Shown piece after piece: positions 17,909 through 27,283 of a stretch of DNA of 64,000 nt. The stretch is from Shewanella hanedai (GTDB taxonomy: Bacteria; Pseudomonadota; Gammaproteobacteria; Enterobacterales; Shewanellaceae): NCBI RefSeq assembly GCF_007197645.1, contig NZ_VKGK01000012.1:62001-126000 (forward strand), given 5' to 3'. Within the stretch, counting starts at the first letter, position 1. Each line of letters begins with the position of its first letter. Position numbers and translations under genes: made by a program. The notes under the pieces were generated by a model that was not told where the DNA came from, made no database searches, and was given only the letters and a program-made list of their open reading frames with translations.

Positions 17909-19369
17909 TTATGCTTTCTCTGGAATTCGTGCCAGTACAGCTAACAGCAGTTTGTAATACTGAACCACTGTTTTGATTAGTACTTTTTCATCAGGGCTGT
18001 GTGGGTAGCGAATGGTTGGTCCGATAGAGACCATGTCCATTTCTGGGTAGGGCTTCTTAAACAGTCCACATTCCAGACCTGCATGGATAACCATAATAAC
18101 AGGCTCTTTTTTGTAGATGTCATCATAGGTTTCACGCACAAGCGCCATGACTGGGGAGCTATTGTCAGGCTTCCAACCTGGGTAAGCACCACTTAATTCA
18201 ATCTCGACACCTGCTAAGTTAGCCAATGACGTTAATACACCTTCAACTTCTTCACGGCCTGAGTCCAGTAGTGATCGAATCAAGCAAAGAATCTCAACAC
18301 TTTCAGTCTCAGTGCTGATAACACCAACATTCAGTGACGTTTCCGTTACACCTTCAACTTCATCACTCATGCGGATCACGCCATTAGGACAAGCGTTAAG
18401 CAGGTCGATAAGCATGTTCTGTGCATCTTCGCTCATGACTTGCGTTGCGGCAGGTATCTCTGTTAGCTCAAGAAGCATCATAGGATCGGCAATAGCGAGT
18501 TCTTGACGAATTAAGCTCTGGTACTCAGCGATTAAGACTTCAAGTTGAGGGACATTCTCACCAGGTAACATAAAGCTGACATTGGCTTCACGTGGTATCG
18601 CATTACGCAAAGATCCACCCGTGAAGTTCGTCAGTTCAATTGCTAACTCATCAGCATAATTAAACAGGAAACGAGCCAGCAGTTTATTGGCATTACCGCG
18701 TCCAAGGTGAATATTGACACCTGAGTGACCGCCCTTTAAACCTGACAAGGTTAAGGTATAAGTCGAGTTTGACTGCTCTGGAGATTGCCACACCATAGGA
18801 ACACTGATTTGTGCATCAACGCCACCGGCGCAGCCCATGTAGATCTCGCCCTCTTGCTCGGAGTCTGTGTTGATTAAGATCTCTGCATCTAAATAACCAG
18901 CTTCGAGGCCAAAAGCGCCTGTCATGCCAGCTTCTTCGTCAATTGTCAGCAAAACTTCAAGCGGTCCATGGGGAATGTCATCAGAGCCTAAAACGGCTAA
19001 TGCTGATGCCATCCCTATGCCGTTATCAGAACCTAAGGTTGTGCCAGTTGCTTTGACCCACTCACCGTCGATATAAGGAATAATCGGATCTTTTTCGAAA
19101 TCATGAACTTTGTCTGCATTTTTCTGAGGCACCATATCAATATGTGCTTGCAGGGCGACAACTTTGCGGTTTTCCATGCCTGGAGTGGCAGGTTTTTTGA
19201 TGATGAGGTTGCCGACTTTGTCTTCAACTATATCGAGCTGCTTATCTTTGGCCCAAGCCTGAATGTGCGCGCTTAATGCTTGCTCGTGCTTAGACGGGTG
19301 CGGAATCGCACAAATTTGTTCAAACCACTGCCATAGGGCTTGAGGTTGTAATTGGCTTATTGCAGTCAC
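17909..19369 (-). CDS. pepD: Cytosol nonspecific dipeptidase / Xaa-His dipeptidase (M20C)
   Basis: 486-residue aminoacyl-histidine dipeptidase. The two-zinc M20 site is complete: LQAHIDMV (His and Asp), GSDNGIGMA (bridging Asp), TIDEEAGMTGAFG (catalytic Glu and ligand), NTDSEQEGE (Asp) and VIHAGLECGLF (His). GTG 19369 is chosen as start: AGAGGA lies just before it and PepD homology begins with TAISQLQPQALW; the frame extends further only to a TTG at 19402. Transcribed toward dinB. Confidence 0.96.
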   Translation of the reverse strand: MTAISQLQPQALWQWFEQICAIPHPSKHEQALSAHIQAWAKDKQLDIVEDKVGNLIIKKPATPGMENRKVVALQAHIDMVPQKNADKVHDFEKDPIIPYIDGEWVKATGTTLGSDNGIGMASALAVLGSDDIPHGPLEVLLTIDEEAGMTGAFGLEAGYLDAEILINTDSEQEGEIYMGCAGGVDAQISVPMVWQSPEQSNSTYTLTLSGLKGGHSGVNIHLGRGNANKLLARFLFNYADELAIELTNFTGGSLRNAIPREANVSFMLPGENVPQLEVLIAEYQSLIRQELAIADPMMLLELTEIPAATQVMSEDAQNMLIDLLNACPNGVIRMSDEVEGVTETSLNVGVISTETESVEILCLIRSLLDSGREEVEGVLTSLANLAGVEIELSGAYPGWKPDNSSPVMALVRETYDDIYKKEPVIMVIHAGLECGLFKKPYPEMDMVSIGPTIRYPHSPDEKVLIKTVVQYYKLLLAVLARIPEKA

Positions 19370-19632
19370 GGATAGTTCCTCTTTTATAATGTGTAAACCC
19401 AAACTACTAAATCTCTGCTCTGTTCAGACCGCCTATCAGGGAGCTGAAACGCACATATTGAGATTGATTGGGTGTGCGAGGTTAGAAATGCGGATAGTCT
19501 ATCACAGAGTCTGTAGGACTTTTTATCTGTGCTTTCACTCTGTTTTAACTGTTATGGCTTAAGCTGTCATCGAAAGTTGCCAGCGGACAGTTTCCAATCA
19601 AAAGAGGTTGGCATTGGCATGAGTAAAAGGCA

Positions 19633-19669
19633 TATTGTTTGCCAAATAATAAAATTAAAACAAACAATA
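19633..19669. promoter_or_regulatory. 9-bp inverted repeat upstream of the M17 aminopeptidase
   Basis: TATTGTTTG (19633-19641) and CAAACAATA (19661-19669) form a perfect inverted repeat with a 19-base AT-rich spacer, 57 bases before the start at 19726. It could be an operator with two half-sites. The rest of the 356-base pepD/aminopeptidase gap shows nothing else definite. Confidence 0.4.
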
Positions 19670-19725
19670 AAATCATTACCTCTTCTTTTTACACTGGTAA
19701 GTTTTTACAAGCAAAAGGATGACAC

Positions 19726-21261
19726 ATGGCTCAGGTTAACTTTATTGATGTATGCGATGAAGATGCAATTTTTGAAGGAAGTGGCTGGGACGCACTGGTT
19801 GTCGTCGCCACAGATATGATGCAAACGGGGATCGATGAGATCGCTTTGTTGGCGGATCACGGCGGCAAGGTCGATCATCGTGTTGGTAAGTCAGCAACCT
19901 TGTTGTTTGCACCTGGCTTGGCGGGTGGTCGCTTGATCTTATCGCCAGTATTAAACAGTCAAGATGATGTTGAAGATGTCAGGGTATTTGCCGATGCTGC
20001 AAGGGCTGGCATAAAGTTAGCGTGTCAGGTTGGTGCTAAGCGTCCACTATTACTGGTGGGTAAAGACAGTGATCTTCGCTATCAGTTTAGTGGTGAAGTC
20101 GCTGCTCTTGCCTGTGGTCAGGAGATATGGCAAGCGCTTGAGGCGCGTGAAGCGACAGGAGATATTGCCGCTTTTGATGCAATAGGTTTACTGCACTCAT
20201 CTGAGGTGAGTCAAAGTTTGAATGCGCTAGAAGCGGGTCGCATTCTAGCGAGAGATCTTTGTGGTACTGAGCCTGAACGTATGTCGGCTGCTGCATTTGC
20301 CGATTACTGTGTGGCGGCATATCAAGATTCAGGTCTTAAGGTTAGCGTCATTGAAGACAGAGATGTTTTGGAACGTGATTACCCGCTGCTAAGCGCGGTT
20401 GGGCGTTCATCGTTTGCGGTATCTCGTCACCAACCTCGCGTCGTCAAGCTTGAGTATGTGGGAGAGGGCGAGACTGAACGTACTTACTTCTTTGCTGGTA
20501 AAGGAGTGATCTACGATACCGGTGGTGCTGATATTAAAGTTGCTGGTGGCATGGCTGGCATGAGCCGAGATAAAGGTGGCGCTGCTGCAGTAGCGGGGTT
20601 GATGAAAACCCTGTCTATGCTCAAACCCAAAGGTATTCGTGTTGTCTCTGAATTGGGCTTAGTTCGAAACAGTATAGGCAGTGAAGCTTTCGTGACTGAT
20701 GAGATCATTACTAGTCATGCTGGCGTGCGAGTACGAATAGGGAATACCGATGCTGAAGGGCGTCTAGTATTGGCCGATCTCTTATCTCACCTTCGAATAA
20801 AGGCTGACAAAGCGATCAAACCTGAGTTGTTCTCCGTGGCAACCTTAACGGGTCATGTGGTGCGCTGCTATGGCGGCTATACTGCGACGGTTGAAAACAG
20901 TGTGGCTAAACAAGCTGGTGTGGCATTAAGCATTGCAACCCAAGGTCAAGCTTGGGGAGAGCCGATAGAGCAGTCGGTATTACGACGTGAAGACTATGCC
21001 AAAATTATCGACCCATCGGGAGCGGCTGATATTGTCTCCTCCAATAATGGCCCTTCGTCGGTGACCGCACGTGGTCATCAATATCCTGCAGCTTTTTTAT
21101 TGAAAGCATCTGGCTTGAGTGCTCATGGTGTTCATGACAAGAAACCGATGGCTTACACACACGTTGATATCGCCGGAAGCGCCACTGAGGGTCACCCATT
21201 CTATGGCAAGCCAACAGCGACGCCTTTGGTCGGCCTGTATAAGCATATGACTGAAAAATAA
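19726..21261 (+). CDS. M17-family leucyl aminopeptidase-like metallopeptidase
   Basis: 511-residue cytosolic aminopeptidase. The two-metal M17 centre is visible in VIYDTGGADIK (Asp and Lys), MSRDKGGAAAVAG (Asp) and the family signature NTDAEGRLVLADLL (Asp, Glu and catalytic Arg). Compared with PepA, the first motif is altered (YDTGG for FDSGG), which puts it in a side branch near PepB or unnamed M17 proteins. ATG 19726 has GGATGACAC upstream. It removes N-terminal residues from peptides, in line with the neighbouring dipeptidase, but the genes are divergent and separately controlled. Confidence 0.88.
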   Translation: MAQVNFIDVCDEDAIFEGSGWDALVVVATDMMQTGIDEIALLADHGGKVDHRVGKSATLLFAPGLAGGRLILSPVLNSQDDVEDVRVFADAARAGIKLACQVGAKRPLLLVGKDSDLRYQFSGEVAALACGQEIWQALEAREATGDIAAFDAIGLLHSSEVSQSLNALEAGRILARDLCGTEPERMSAAAFADYCVAAYQDSGLKVSVIEDRDVLERDYPLLSAVGRSSFAVSRHQPRVVKLEYVGEGETERTYFFAGKGVIYDTGGADIKVAGGMAGMSRDKGGAAAVAGLMKTLSMLKPKGIRVVSELGLVRNSIGSEAFVTDEIITSHAGVRVRIGNTDAEGRLVLADLLSHLRIKADKAIKPELFSVATLTGHVVRCYGGYTATVENSVAKQAGVALSIATQGQAWGEPIEQSVLRREDYAKIIDPSGAADIVSSNNGPSSVTARGHQYPAAFLLKASGLSAHGVHDKKPMAYTHVDIAGSATEGHPFYGKPTATPLVGLYKHMTEK

Positions 21262-21273
21262 TTAGTTGAGCCT

Positions 21274-21309
21274 CTACCCACAAACTTTCTCTCTCTAGTT
21301 TGTGGGTAG
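21274..21309 (+). terminator. Strong hairpin after the M17 aminopeptidase
   Basis: Perfect 13-bp stem CTACCCACAAACT / AGTTTGTGGGTAG with a 10-base loop, right after the stop codon. No T run follows, so it may act as an mRNA 3' end protector or a weak terminator. Confidence 0.55.
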
Positions 21310-21547
21310 AACTCAAGGGGCGTGCTGATATTTTCCCTAACATTCACGTCACCGGCATTTGAGTCATGGTCATATTAGGGGAGGTATCTATGAGTTATAT
21401 CTAAAATGAGTTTTGTAACTTTTAGTTCATCGTTATGCTGAACGTGAGGTTTTTATGCTCAACTTTTATGGCTTCATGGATCAATATACACAAATAGGTA
21501 GTTTAATTACGTAATTTGACTATTTTAAAATATTTTTAAAAAAATAC

Positions 21548-21575
21548 TTGTAATAAAATTACTCAGGTCTATACT
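21548..21575 (+). promoter_or_regulatory. Candidate promoter of RNA unit A
   Basis: TTGTAA (21548-21553), 16-base spacer, TATACT (21570-21575). The -35 and following bases (TTGTAATAAA) are shared with the promoter of unit B at 22000-22028. Confidence 0.5.
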
Positions 21576-21581
21576 CCCCCC

Positions 21582-21866
21582 CTTCGATTTAGCACAGCAC
21601 TGACGCTAGGCTAAATCACGAAAGGTTTTCCTTTCACGAATTGCAGGGCTAACTACCCTTATACCAGTCAGTTATTGATTGGTATTTAGTTTCCATCATC
21701 CATCATCCATCAACCTTTATCCCTTTGGGGATGTTTAGACTCAAGTAGCATCTTGTTTGGTTAATTAATCTAAATGAATGCTTGTGTAACTGTTAGCGCG
21801 GAAACTCTTTCCTTTTAGGAACGCTTGAAATTAGTCTTTGCCTGCTCATTGAGCAGGCTTTTTTTT
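21582..21866 (+). ncRNA. Candidate small RNA, unit A (about 285 nt)
   Basis: Predicted transcript from a sigma-70-like promoter to a perfect terminator, with no credible ORF. Visible stems: GATTTAGC/GCTAAATC (21586-21617), GAAAGG/CCTTTC, ATACCA/TGGTAT (21661-21685) and ATCCC/GGGAT (21720-21732). The last part, from about 21686, is homologous to the 3' part of unit B, with long identical stretches such as GTAACTGTTAGCGC and the whole 27-base terminator. Boundaries are inferred. It matches no RNA family that I recognise. Confidence 0.5.
21840..21866 (+). terminator. Terminator of RNA unit A
   Basis: GCCTGCTC-ATT-GAGCAGGC with eight T; identical to the terminator at 22443-22469. Confidence 0.92.
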
Positions 21867-21999
21867 CTTTGTTACTTTCATAAACATCAAATAACTTACT
21901 AGTAGCGCACAGATCCTTCAATGGGTCTTTATCTTTTGGTAGTAAAATTACCAAATAAGCTGGTTTTATGACTTATTAGCTCATTTTATAAGATAGTTG

Positions 22000-22028
22000 T
22001 TGTAATAAACTTTCATAATGGTTATAGT
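22000..22028 (+). promoter_or_regulatory. Candidate promoter of RNA unit B
   Basis: TTGTAA (22000-22005), 17-base spacer, TATAGT (22023-22028). Confidence 0.5.
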
Positions 22029-22139
22029 TATCTCGTTGGCTAGGCAATGACGTCTTCCATCTTTAAGTCTATCCAGGAAGGATAATTCTCCAAGGAATCG
22101 AGCGACAAGTTTCTTATAACTTTGTTAGGAGTATTGATT

Positions 22140-22238
22140 ATGTCTTATACCGGAATTCAGCACACTTATTGGCAGAATAATTGGTTTTGCACTGATTCAT
22201 TACGTGGCGGACTATTCGCCATGAGCTTTAAGGCTTAA
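22140..22238 (+). CDS. Small ORF of 32 codons in RNA unit B
   Basis: Encodes a 32-residue peptide starting MSYTGIQHTYWQNNWF, with two Trp and one Cys, ending FAMSFKA. AGGAG at 22127-22131 lies 8 bases upstream of the ATG, an unusually good site for a chance ORF. No signal peptide or membrane helix. Not recognised. It sits inside a structured transcript, so it may be a leader peptide or the coding part of a dual-function RNA. Confidence 0.45.
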   Translation: MSYTGIQHTYWQNNWFCTDSLRGGLFAMSFKA

Positions 22239-22442
22239 CCCACCTTTTAGTGTTTGTTGTAACGATTATTAGGGTTTACTGCCCCTACTAGATGTTCTTT
22301 GAGCTATAGAAAGCTAGTTACCATCCATAGACCCTTTATCCCCTTTGGGGAGTGTAGACTCAAGTTGTAGTTTGATAAGATCAATTATCGAATTGCAGTG
22401 TAACTGTTAGCGCAGAAACTCTTTTACTTGAAATTAGTCTTT

Positions 22443-22469
22443 GCCTGCTCATTGAGCAGGCTTTTTTTT
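22443..22469 (+). terminator. Terminator of RNA unit B
   Basis: GCCTGCTC-ATT-GAGCAGGC followed by eight T, 167 bases before the permease start. Confidence 0.92.
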
Positions 22470-22636
22470 GGCTGTAATTTAGTGTTATCGCTTGCTGCTA
22501 GTTTCTAATGTGTAAATTCCCTATAATCCCATAAATGTTAATTTTTTGTAGCGTCACAACACAGCTTAATTTAGCTGTTGGTTTGCGTCAGCTTTGTACT
22601 TATGGCGATGATAAAAATAATAAAAAGGGTCTGTCT

Positions 22637-23926
22637 ATGTTAGAACGTCTATTCAAACTTGAAGAAAATCAAACCAGTATCAAGCAAGAGCTGGTGGCTG
22701 GACTAACCACTTTCTTGACCATGGCTTACATTATTTTTATTAATCCGATGATGTTGGCAGATGCAGGAATGGATCATGGCGCTGTATTTGTAGCAACGTG
22801 CTTAGCTGCGGCAATCGGCTGTTTAATCATGGGGATCGTCGCAAACTACCCGATAGCACTTGCTCCTGGTATGGGATTGAATGCCTTTTTTACTTATACG
22901 GTTGTGGGGGAAATGGGCTATAGCTGGGAGACAGCATTAGGGGCTGTTTTTCTATCGGGTATTTGTTTCCTAATTCTATCCTTAGTGAAAATTAGGGAGT
23001 GGATTGTCAATAGTATTCCTATGTCGTTGCGCTTAGGCATTGCTGCTGGCATCGGATTGTTTTTGGCCTTGTTAGGACTAAAAAGTGCGGGCATTGTTGT
23101 CGCAAGTCCTGCAACGTTAGTCACTTTGGGCGATATCACTGCTTTTCCGGCTGTGATGGCGGCTTTAGGGTTCTTTTTGATCATTGCGATGGTGAACCGA
23201 GGGATGAAGTCGGCGGTGATAGTGAGCATTCTGGCGGTAACATTACTTGGACTTCTTTTTGGCGACGTGCAATACCAAGGTGTGGTTGCGTTACCTCCTT
23301 CTATTTTACCCACGTTTATGAAGATGGATCTTTCAAGTGTGCTTGAGATCAGTATGTTATCAGTGGTGTTTGCCTTTCTCTTTGTCGATCTGTTCGATAC
23401 ATCAGGTACGTTAGTCGCCGTCGCGCAGCGGGGAGGTTTCTTAGACGATAAGGGGCGCTTACCAAGATTAAACCGTGCATTAATGGCCGACAGTACAGCG
23501 ACTGTCGCTGGTGCCATGTTAGGCACTTCAACGACGACCAGTTACATAGAGAGCACGGCGGGTGTGAGTGCTGGTGGTCGCACCGGGCTGACAGCTGCGG
23601 TGGTTGGAATATTATTTCTCTTATCGCTGTTTATTTCACCTTTAGCTGCGATGGTGCCAGCTTACGCTACGGCGGGAACATTATTCTATGTGGCAATCTT
23701 AATGATGTCTGGACTCGTGCATGTTGCGTGGGAAGACTTAACTGAGGCAGCGCCTGTTGTGGTGGTTTGTATTTTGATGCCACTGACTTTTTCTATCGCC
23801 ACCGGCATAGCGTTTGGTTTTATCTCCTATGCCGTGATCAAATTGATGAGTGGTCGCTACAAAGATCTCAGTTTCGGAGTCGTCATTCTCGCGGCGTTGT
23901 TCATCGGCAAATTTATGTACGGATAA
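22637..23926 (+). CDS. Purine permease, AzgA/GhxP type (NCS2 superfamily)
   Basis: 429-residue inner-membrane transporter with about 12-14 helices, of the adenine/guanine/hypoxanthine branch. It starts MLERLFKLEENQTSIKQE, a typical AzgA N-terminus, and contains the conserved MAYIIFINPMML, APGMGLNAFFTY, FVDLFDTSGTLVAVAQ and GTSTTTSYIESTAGVSAGGRTGL segments. Proton-driven uptake of purine bases is expected. ATG 22637 (AAAAAGGG upstream) is preferred over a longer frame from 22535. A TATAAT at 22522-22527 may belong to its own promoter. The RNA units upstream may influence its expression. Confidence 0.93.
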   Translation: MLERLFKLEENQTSIKQELVAGLTTFLTMAYIIFINPMMLADAGMDHGAVFVATCLAAAIGCLIMGIVANYPIALAPGMGLNAFFTYTVVGEMGYSWETALGAVFLSGICFLILSLVKIREWIVNSIPMSLRLGIAAGIGLFLALLGLKSAGIVVASPATLVTLGDITAFPAVMAALGFFLIIAMVNRGMKSAVIVSILAVTLLGLLFGDVQYQGVVALPPSILPTFMKMDLSSVLEISMLSVVFAFLFVDLFDTSGTLVAVAQRGGFLDDKGRLPRLNRALMADSTATVAGAMLGTSTTTSYIESTAGVSAGGRTGLTAAVVGILFLLSLFISPLAAMVPAYATAGTLFYVAILMMSGLVHVAWEDLTEAAPVVVVCILMPLTFSIATGIAFGFISYAVIKLMSGRYKDLSFGVVILAALFIGKFMYG

Positions 23927-24009
23927 CAGTTCATTTTTTGGGATCAATTCTAAACAACAACAAAACTGGCTGTTTTGATTGATCAACAAATATGTATACG
24001 AATAGGTTA

Positions 24010-24036
24010 AAGGTCACACTCTATGTGGCCTTTTTA
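24010..24036 (+). terminator. Terminator after the purine permease
   Basis: AAGGTCACA / TGTGGCCTT stem (one G-T pair), short loop, then T run. Confidence 0.75.
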
Positions 24037-24148
24037 TTGTCATATCTTTATTGTTTGAGTAAAAAGCCCTTTCTTTTACACTCATCGCTACCATTTAGCC
24101 TCAGGATTGGGTATAACGCTAAGTTCGGCTTTATTTACTATTTTGAAC

Positions 24149-25267
24149 ATGAATTTAAGTGAGATTGGTTACCGCCGTGTGGTGGTCAAGTTGGGAACGA
24201 GTGTACTGACCTCCGGCAGTAAAAAGCTGGATAAAGCGCATATGGTTGAATTAGCGAGACAGATGTCTGTACTAATGCAAGCGGGGGTTGAGGTGGTTTT
24301 GTGCACGTCAGGCGCAATTGCAGCTGGCCGAGAGCATCTTGGCTACCCGGAACTTCCCGATACTGTTGCCAACAAACAACTTTTGGCAGCCGTTGGCCAG
24401 AGTCAACTTATCTTAGCTTGGTCTCAACTGTTTAGTATCTATGGTTTACATGTCGGCCAACTATTGCTGACCAAAGCTGATCTTCATGACAGAGAGCGTT
24501 ATTTAAACGCACGTGACTCACTCAATGCATTGCTAAAAAATGGCATCGTTCCCATTATTAATGAAAACGATGCTGTAGCCACGAATGAAATTAAAGTCGG
24601 TGATAATGACAATCTATCGGCGCGCGCTGCACTGCTTTGTCATGCAGACCTTTTAATATTACTGACGGATCAATTAGGCCTGTTTGACTCAGATCCTCGC
24701 TCAAACCCTGAAGCCAAATTGATTAAGCAAGTGGTTAATATTGATGACAGCTTACGCCAGCTTGCCGGTGGTGCAGTTTCTGGTTTAGGGACGGGTGGTA
24801 TGGCGACAAAGCTTGAAGCTGCTGACATTGCTAGACGTGCTGGTATAGAGGTAGTGATTGCATCAGGTCAACGAACCCAAGTGATACTCAATGCCGTGTG
24901 TAAAGAGGCTGTCGGTACTCACTTTACAGCGCTTGAAAATCCGTTAGAGAGTCGTAAACAGTGGATTTTAGCGGGCCAGTCGGCAAAAGGTAAATTGGTA
25001 CTTGATGCTGGTGCTATCAATGCGGTGACGCAAAAAGGTCGCAGTCTTCTTTCTAAAGGCATTATATCCGTGGTGGGGGAATTTGGTCGTGGCACAACTT
25101 TGCAGCTTATCGATAGTGAAGGCCGTGAACATGCACGTGGCATAAGTCGTTATAGTGCGGCAGATCTGAATAAAATCGCGGGTAAGCACTCGGATGATAT
25201 AGAGTCTTTACTGGGGTATGACTATGGTGATGCTGTTGTACACCGTAATGATATGGTTGTGCTTTAA
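24149..25267 (+). CDS. proB: Glutamate 5-kinase
   Basis: 372 residues; first step of proline synthesis (glutamate + ATP to gamma-glutamyl phosphate). An amino-acid kinase domain with [13 protein letters not shown] and [17 protein letters not shown], and [10 protein letters not shown], is followed by a C-terminal PUA domain from about residue 275 ([28 protein letters not shown]). ATG 24149 is preferred since the family starts close to the kinase motif; an upstream in-frame GTG-type start at 24107 adds no homology. No strong ribosome binding site is seen. Followed by proA 65 bases downstream. Confidence 0.95.
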   Translation: MNLSEIGYRRVVVKLGTSVLTSGSKKLDKAHMVELARQMSVLMQAGVEVVLCTSGAIAAGREHLGYPELPDTVANKQLLAAVGQSQLILAWSQLFSIYGLHVGQLLLTKADLHDRERYLNARDSLNALLKNGIVPIINENDAVATNEIKVGDNDNLSARAALLCHADLLILLTDQLGLFDSDPRSNPEAKLIKQVVNIDDSLRQLAGGAVSGLGTGGMATKLEAADIARRAGIEVVIASGQRTQVILNAVCKEAVGTHFTALENPLESRKQWILAGQSAKGKLVLDAGAINAVTQKGRSLLSKGIISVVGEFGRGTTLQLIDSEGREHARGISRYSAADLNKIAGKHSDDIESLLGYDYGDAVVHRNDMVVL

Positions 25268-25282
25268 AACGAAGATAACTTG

Positions 25283-25306
25283 GCCCTAGCCTTTAGGTTC
25301 TAGGGC
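25283..25306 (+). other. RNA hairpin in the proB-proA gap
   Basis: GCCCTAG (25283-25289) pairs with CTAGGGC (25300-25306); a weak GTTAAAAAAATTT follows. Without a T run on the coding strand it is not a classical terminator; it may stabilise or process the proBA transcript. Confidence 0.45.
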
Positions 25307-25332
25307 GTTAAAAAAATTTAGGGTGATGTGAC

Positions 25333-26607
25333 GTGATTGAAAGTAACGAACAATATCTGCAAGCGCTGGGTCAAAATGCTAAACAAGCAAGCTACGCTTT
25401 AGCGAACTTAACCGGCACTCAAAAGCAGGCTCTATTATCGGCGATTGCGGCCAACTTAACCGCAAGAAGCCAAGATATTTTAGCCGCCAATAGTAAAGAT
25501 GTGGCAGCTGCGCGTAAAAATGGCCTTAATGAAGCCATGATTGATAGATTGTTATTAGATGAATCTCGCTTAAAAGGCGTGATCAGTGACATTGATAATG
25601 TCATTAGCTTAGCTGATCCCGTAGGGACAGAGTTAGAGAGTAAACTATTAGACAATGGGCTGCGATTATCACGTCGTCGTGTCCCGTTAGGTGTGATCGG
25701 TGTTATCTACGAAGCGCGCCCAAATGTGACTGTCGATATTGCCGTACTTGCACTTAAAACCGGTAATGCAGTGATTTTGCGTGGCGGTAAAGAGACCCTG
25801 CAATCTAATTTAGCGCTCAGTGAAGCAATACGCAGTGCTGTTGTTGAGCAAGGTTTGGATGCAGATTGTGTTCAGTTGATAAAAAGTCCCGATAGGGCGT
25901 TGGTTTCTGGCTTATTAAAGTTGGATCAATTTGTCGATATGATCGTGCCTCGTGGTGGTCAGAATTTACAGCGTTTGTGCGCTGAACAAGCGACGATTCC
26001 GGTTATTCTTGGTGGGATAGGGATCTGTCATCTGTATGCGGATAAAGATGCAGATATTGCCAAATCAATCGATGTAATAGCCAATGCGAAAGTGCAACGA
26101 CCTACGGTTTGTAATGCGCTGGATACAGTGCTTGTACATGAGTCACTTAGCGACGCATTATTACCGAAACTTTTCTCTACGCTTAGCGCTCAAGGTGTGA
26201 GTTTTTATGGTTGTGAAAAGACTAAAGCTATTGCCGATAAACTTGGGGTATCGATTTCATTAGCAACTGATGAAACCTTTGGTCAAGAGTGGTTGTCACT
26301 GACGTTAGGGATCAAGCTAGTATCAGATATTGATGCGGCGATTAAGCATATCCGCACTTACTCAAGCGGACATTCTGAGGGGATATTGACCGACAATATT
26401 CATGCGTCAGCGCATTTCATTAATCACGTTGATTCGGCGGCTGTGTATGTTAATGCAAGCACTCGCTTTACCGATGGCGGCCAGTTTGGGCTGGGTGCAG
26501 AAGTCGCAGTGAGTACACAGAAATTGCATGCTCGCGGGCCTATGGGATTAGAAGCCTTGACCACTTATAAGTGGATCGGAGTAGGGGATTACACCGTAAG
26601 GGGGTAA
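25333..26607 (+). CDS. proA: Gamma-glutamyl phosphate reductase
   Basis: 424 residues; reduces gamma-glutamyl phosphate with NADPH to glutamate semialdehyde, the second step of proline synthesis. Catalytic Cys260 is in [27 protein letters not shown] and [14 protein letters not shown] are family landmarks. Start is GTG 25333. Directly downstream of proB, probably co-transcribed, and closed by a strong terminator. Confidence 0.96.
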   Translation: MIESNEQYLQALGQNAKQASYALANLTGTQKQALLSAIAANLTARSQDILAANSKDVAAARKNGLNEAMIDRLLLDESRLKGVISDIDNVISLADPVGTELESKLLDNGLRLSRRRVPLGVIGVIYEARPNVTVDIAVLALKTGNAVILRGGKETLQSNLALSEAIRSAVVEQGLDADCVQLIKSPDRALVSGLLKLDQFVDMIVPRGGQNLQRLCAEQATIPVILGGIGICHLYADKDADIAKSIDVIANAKVQRPTVCNALDTVLVHESLSDALLPKLFSTLSAQGVSFYGCEKTKAIADKLGVSISLATDETFGQEWLSLTLGIKLVSDIDAAIKHIRTYSSGHSEGILTDNIHASAHFINHVDSAAVYVNASTRFTDGGQFGLGAEVAVSTQKLHARGPMGLEALTTYKWIGVGDYTVRG

Positions 26608-26620
26608 TTGCCTATAAGCC

Positions 26621-26650
26621 AAAAAAGGAAGCTCATTAGCTTCCTTTTTT
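26621..26650. terminator. Bidirectional terminator after proA
   Basis: A6-GGAAGCT-CATT-AGCTTCC-T6: symmetric, serves proA (+) and possibly the minus-strand gene at 26719. Confidence 0.9.
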
Positions 26651-26718
26651 GTTTTTTAAGCTTGATTAGATGAAGAGCAGATCAATTATGAAAGATGACG
26701 ATGAGCAGGGAAAAGGGC

Positions 26719-27000
26719 TTAAGCTTTAAGTATGTTATTGCGAACCAGCCCGCGGCGTACATTTTTACATAATTTGCCAAAGCGAGTTATTTCATCGAAG
26801 TCAGGAGTGACTCCTCTTTCGATTGCAGATTCCCAATAGGTCAGTTCAGTATCGACTAACTCAAGTAGCTTTTTAGGGCAACCTTGGCAGCTATTATCTG
26901 GGCCGCAGACGAAAGTTTCTGATTCATAAAGAGGAAGTTCATCCTTGACCTGCTCAATTATCCCCAGCATTGCACTTTTTCTATCTGGCTTTTTACTCAT
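26719..27000 (-). CDS. Small cysteine-containing protein, unknown function
   Basis: 93 residues, not recognised. Four cysteines: Cys32, Cys38 and Cys41 in CGPDNSCQGC and Cys78 in KLCKNVRR, which could bind a metal or Fe-S cluster; this is inference. The rest is helical and charged, with no signal peptide. The start has AGGAA seven bases upstream, and the normal codon usage supports a real gene. Divergent from the metallo-beta-lactamase gene. Confidence 0.7.
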   Translation of the reverse strand: MSKKPDRKSAMLGIIEQVKDELPLYESETFVCGPDNSCQGCPKKLLELVDTELTYWESAIERGVTPDFDEITRFGKLCKNVRRGLVRNNILKA

Positions 27001-27283
27001 GTGCTATTCCTGAATCTATTGGTTATGTAGACAAGAAGGTGAATGATAAGTGATTTTATTTTAATCGGAAGGCAATGGCGAATTAATTACAATTAATCAT
27101 TCAGTTTTAATCACAGTAGACTGGTCGTTAAGTGATAAATACAGCTAACTTATGGGAATGATAAGGCTGTATATTTCGTTAGTGAATAGCTCGGGTCATT
27201 AACCCTAGATTGTCATTATCTTGCTATATTTTTGCCACTATTGCTCTGTATATTCAGAGCAATTTTATTTACAAGGTCCTGTT

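Larger units (their letters stand above)
22035..22469 (+). ncRNA. Candidate leader / dual-function RNA, unit B (about 435 nt)
   Basis: Predicted transcript with a structured leader (stems ATCC/GGAT and TTC/GAA between 22070 and 22100), a 32-codon ORF with a strong ribosome binding site, and a 3' region from about 22315 that is homologous to unit A (21686-21866). It ends in the same terminator, 167 bases before the purine permease. It could be an independent RNA or an attenuating leader of the permease. Boundaries are inferred. Confidence 0.45.

Noticed and set aside
21455..21514. 19-codon ORF upstream of RNA unit A
   Set aside because: Has a GAGG nearby, but it lies before the predicted promoter of unit A, is very short and shows no similarity to the 32-codon ORF of unit B.
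21686..22469. CRISPR array or insertion sequence at the 21.5-22.5 kb repeats
   Set aside because: Only two copies, about 600 bp apart, no regular spacers, no transposase and no inverted ends; RNA genes fit better.
22477..22636. Purine riboswitch in front of the permease
   Set aside because: The conserved core of the known purine aptamer could not be found by eye. A structured search would be needed to exclude rarer xanthine or guanine motifs.
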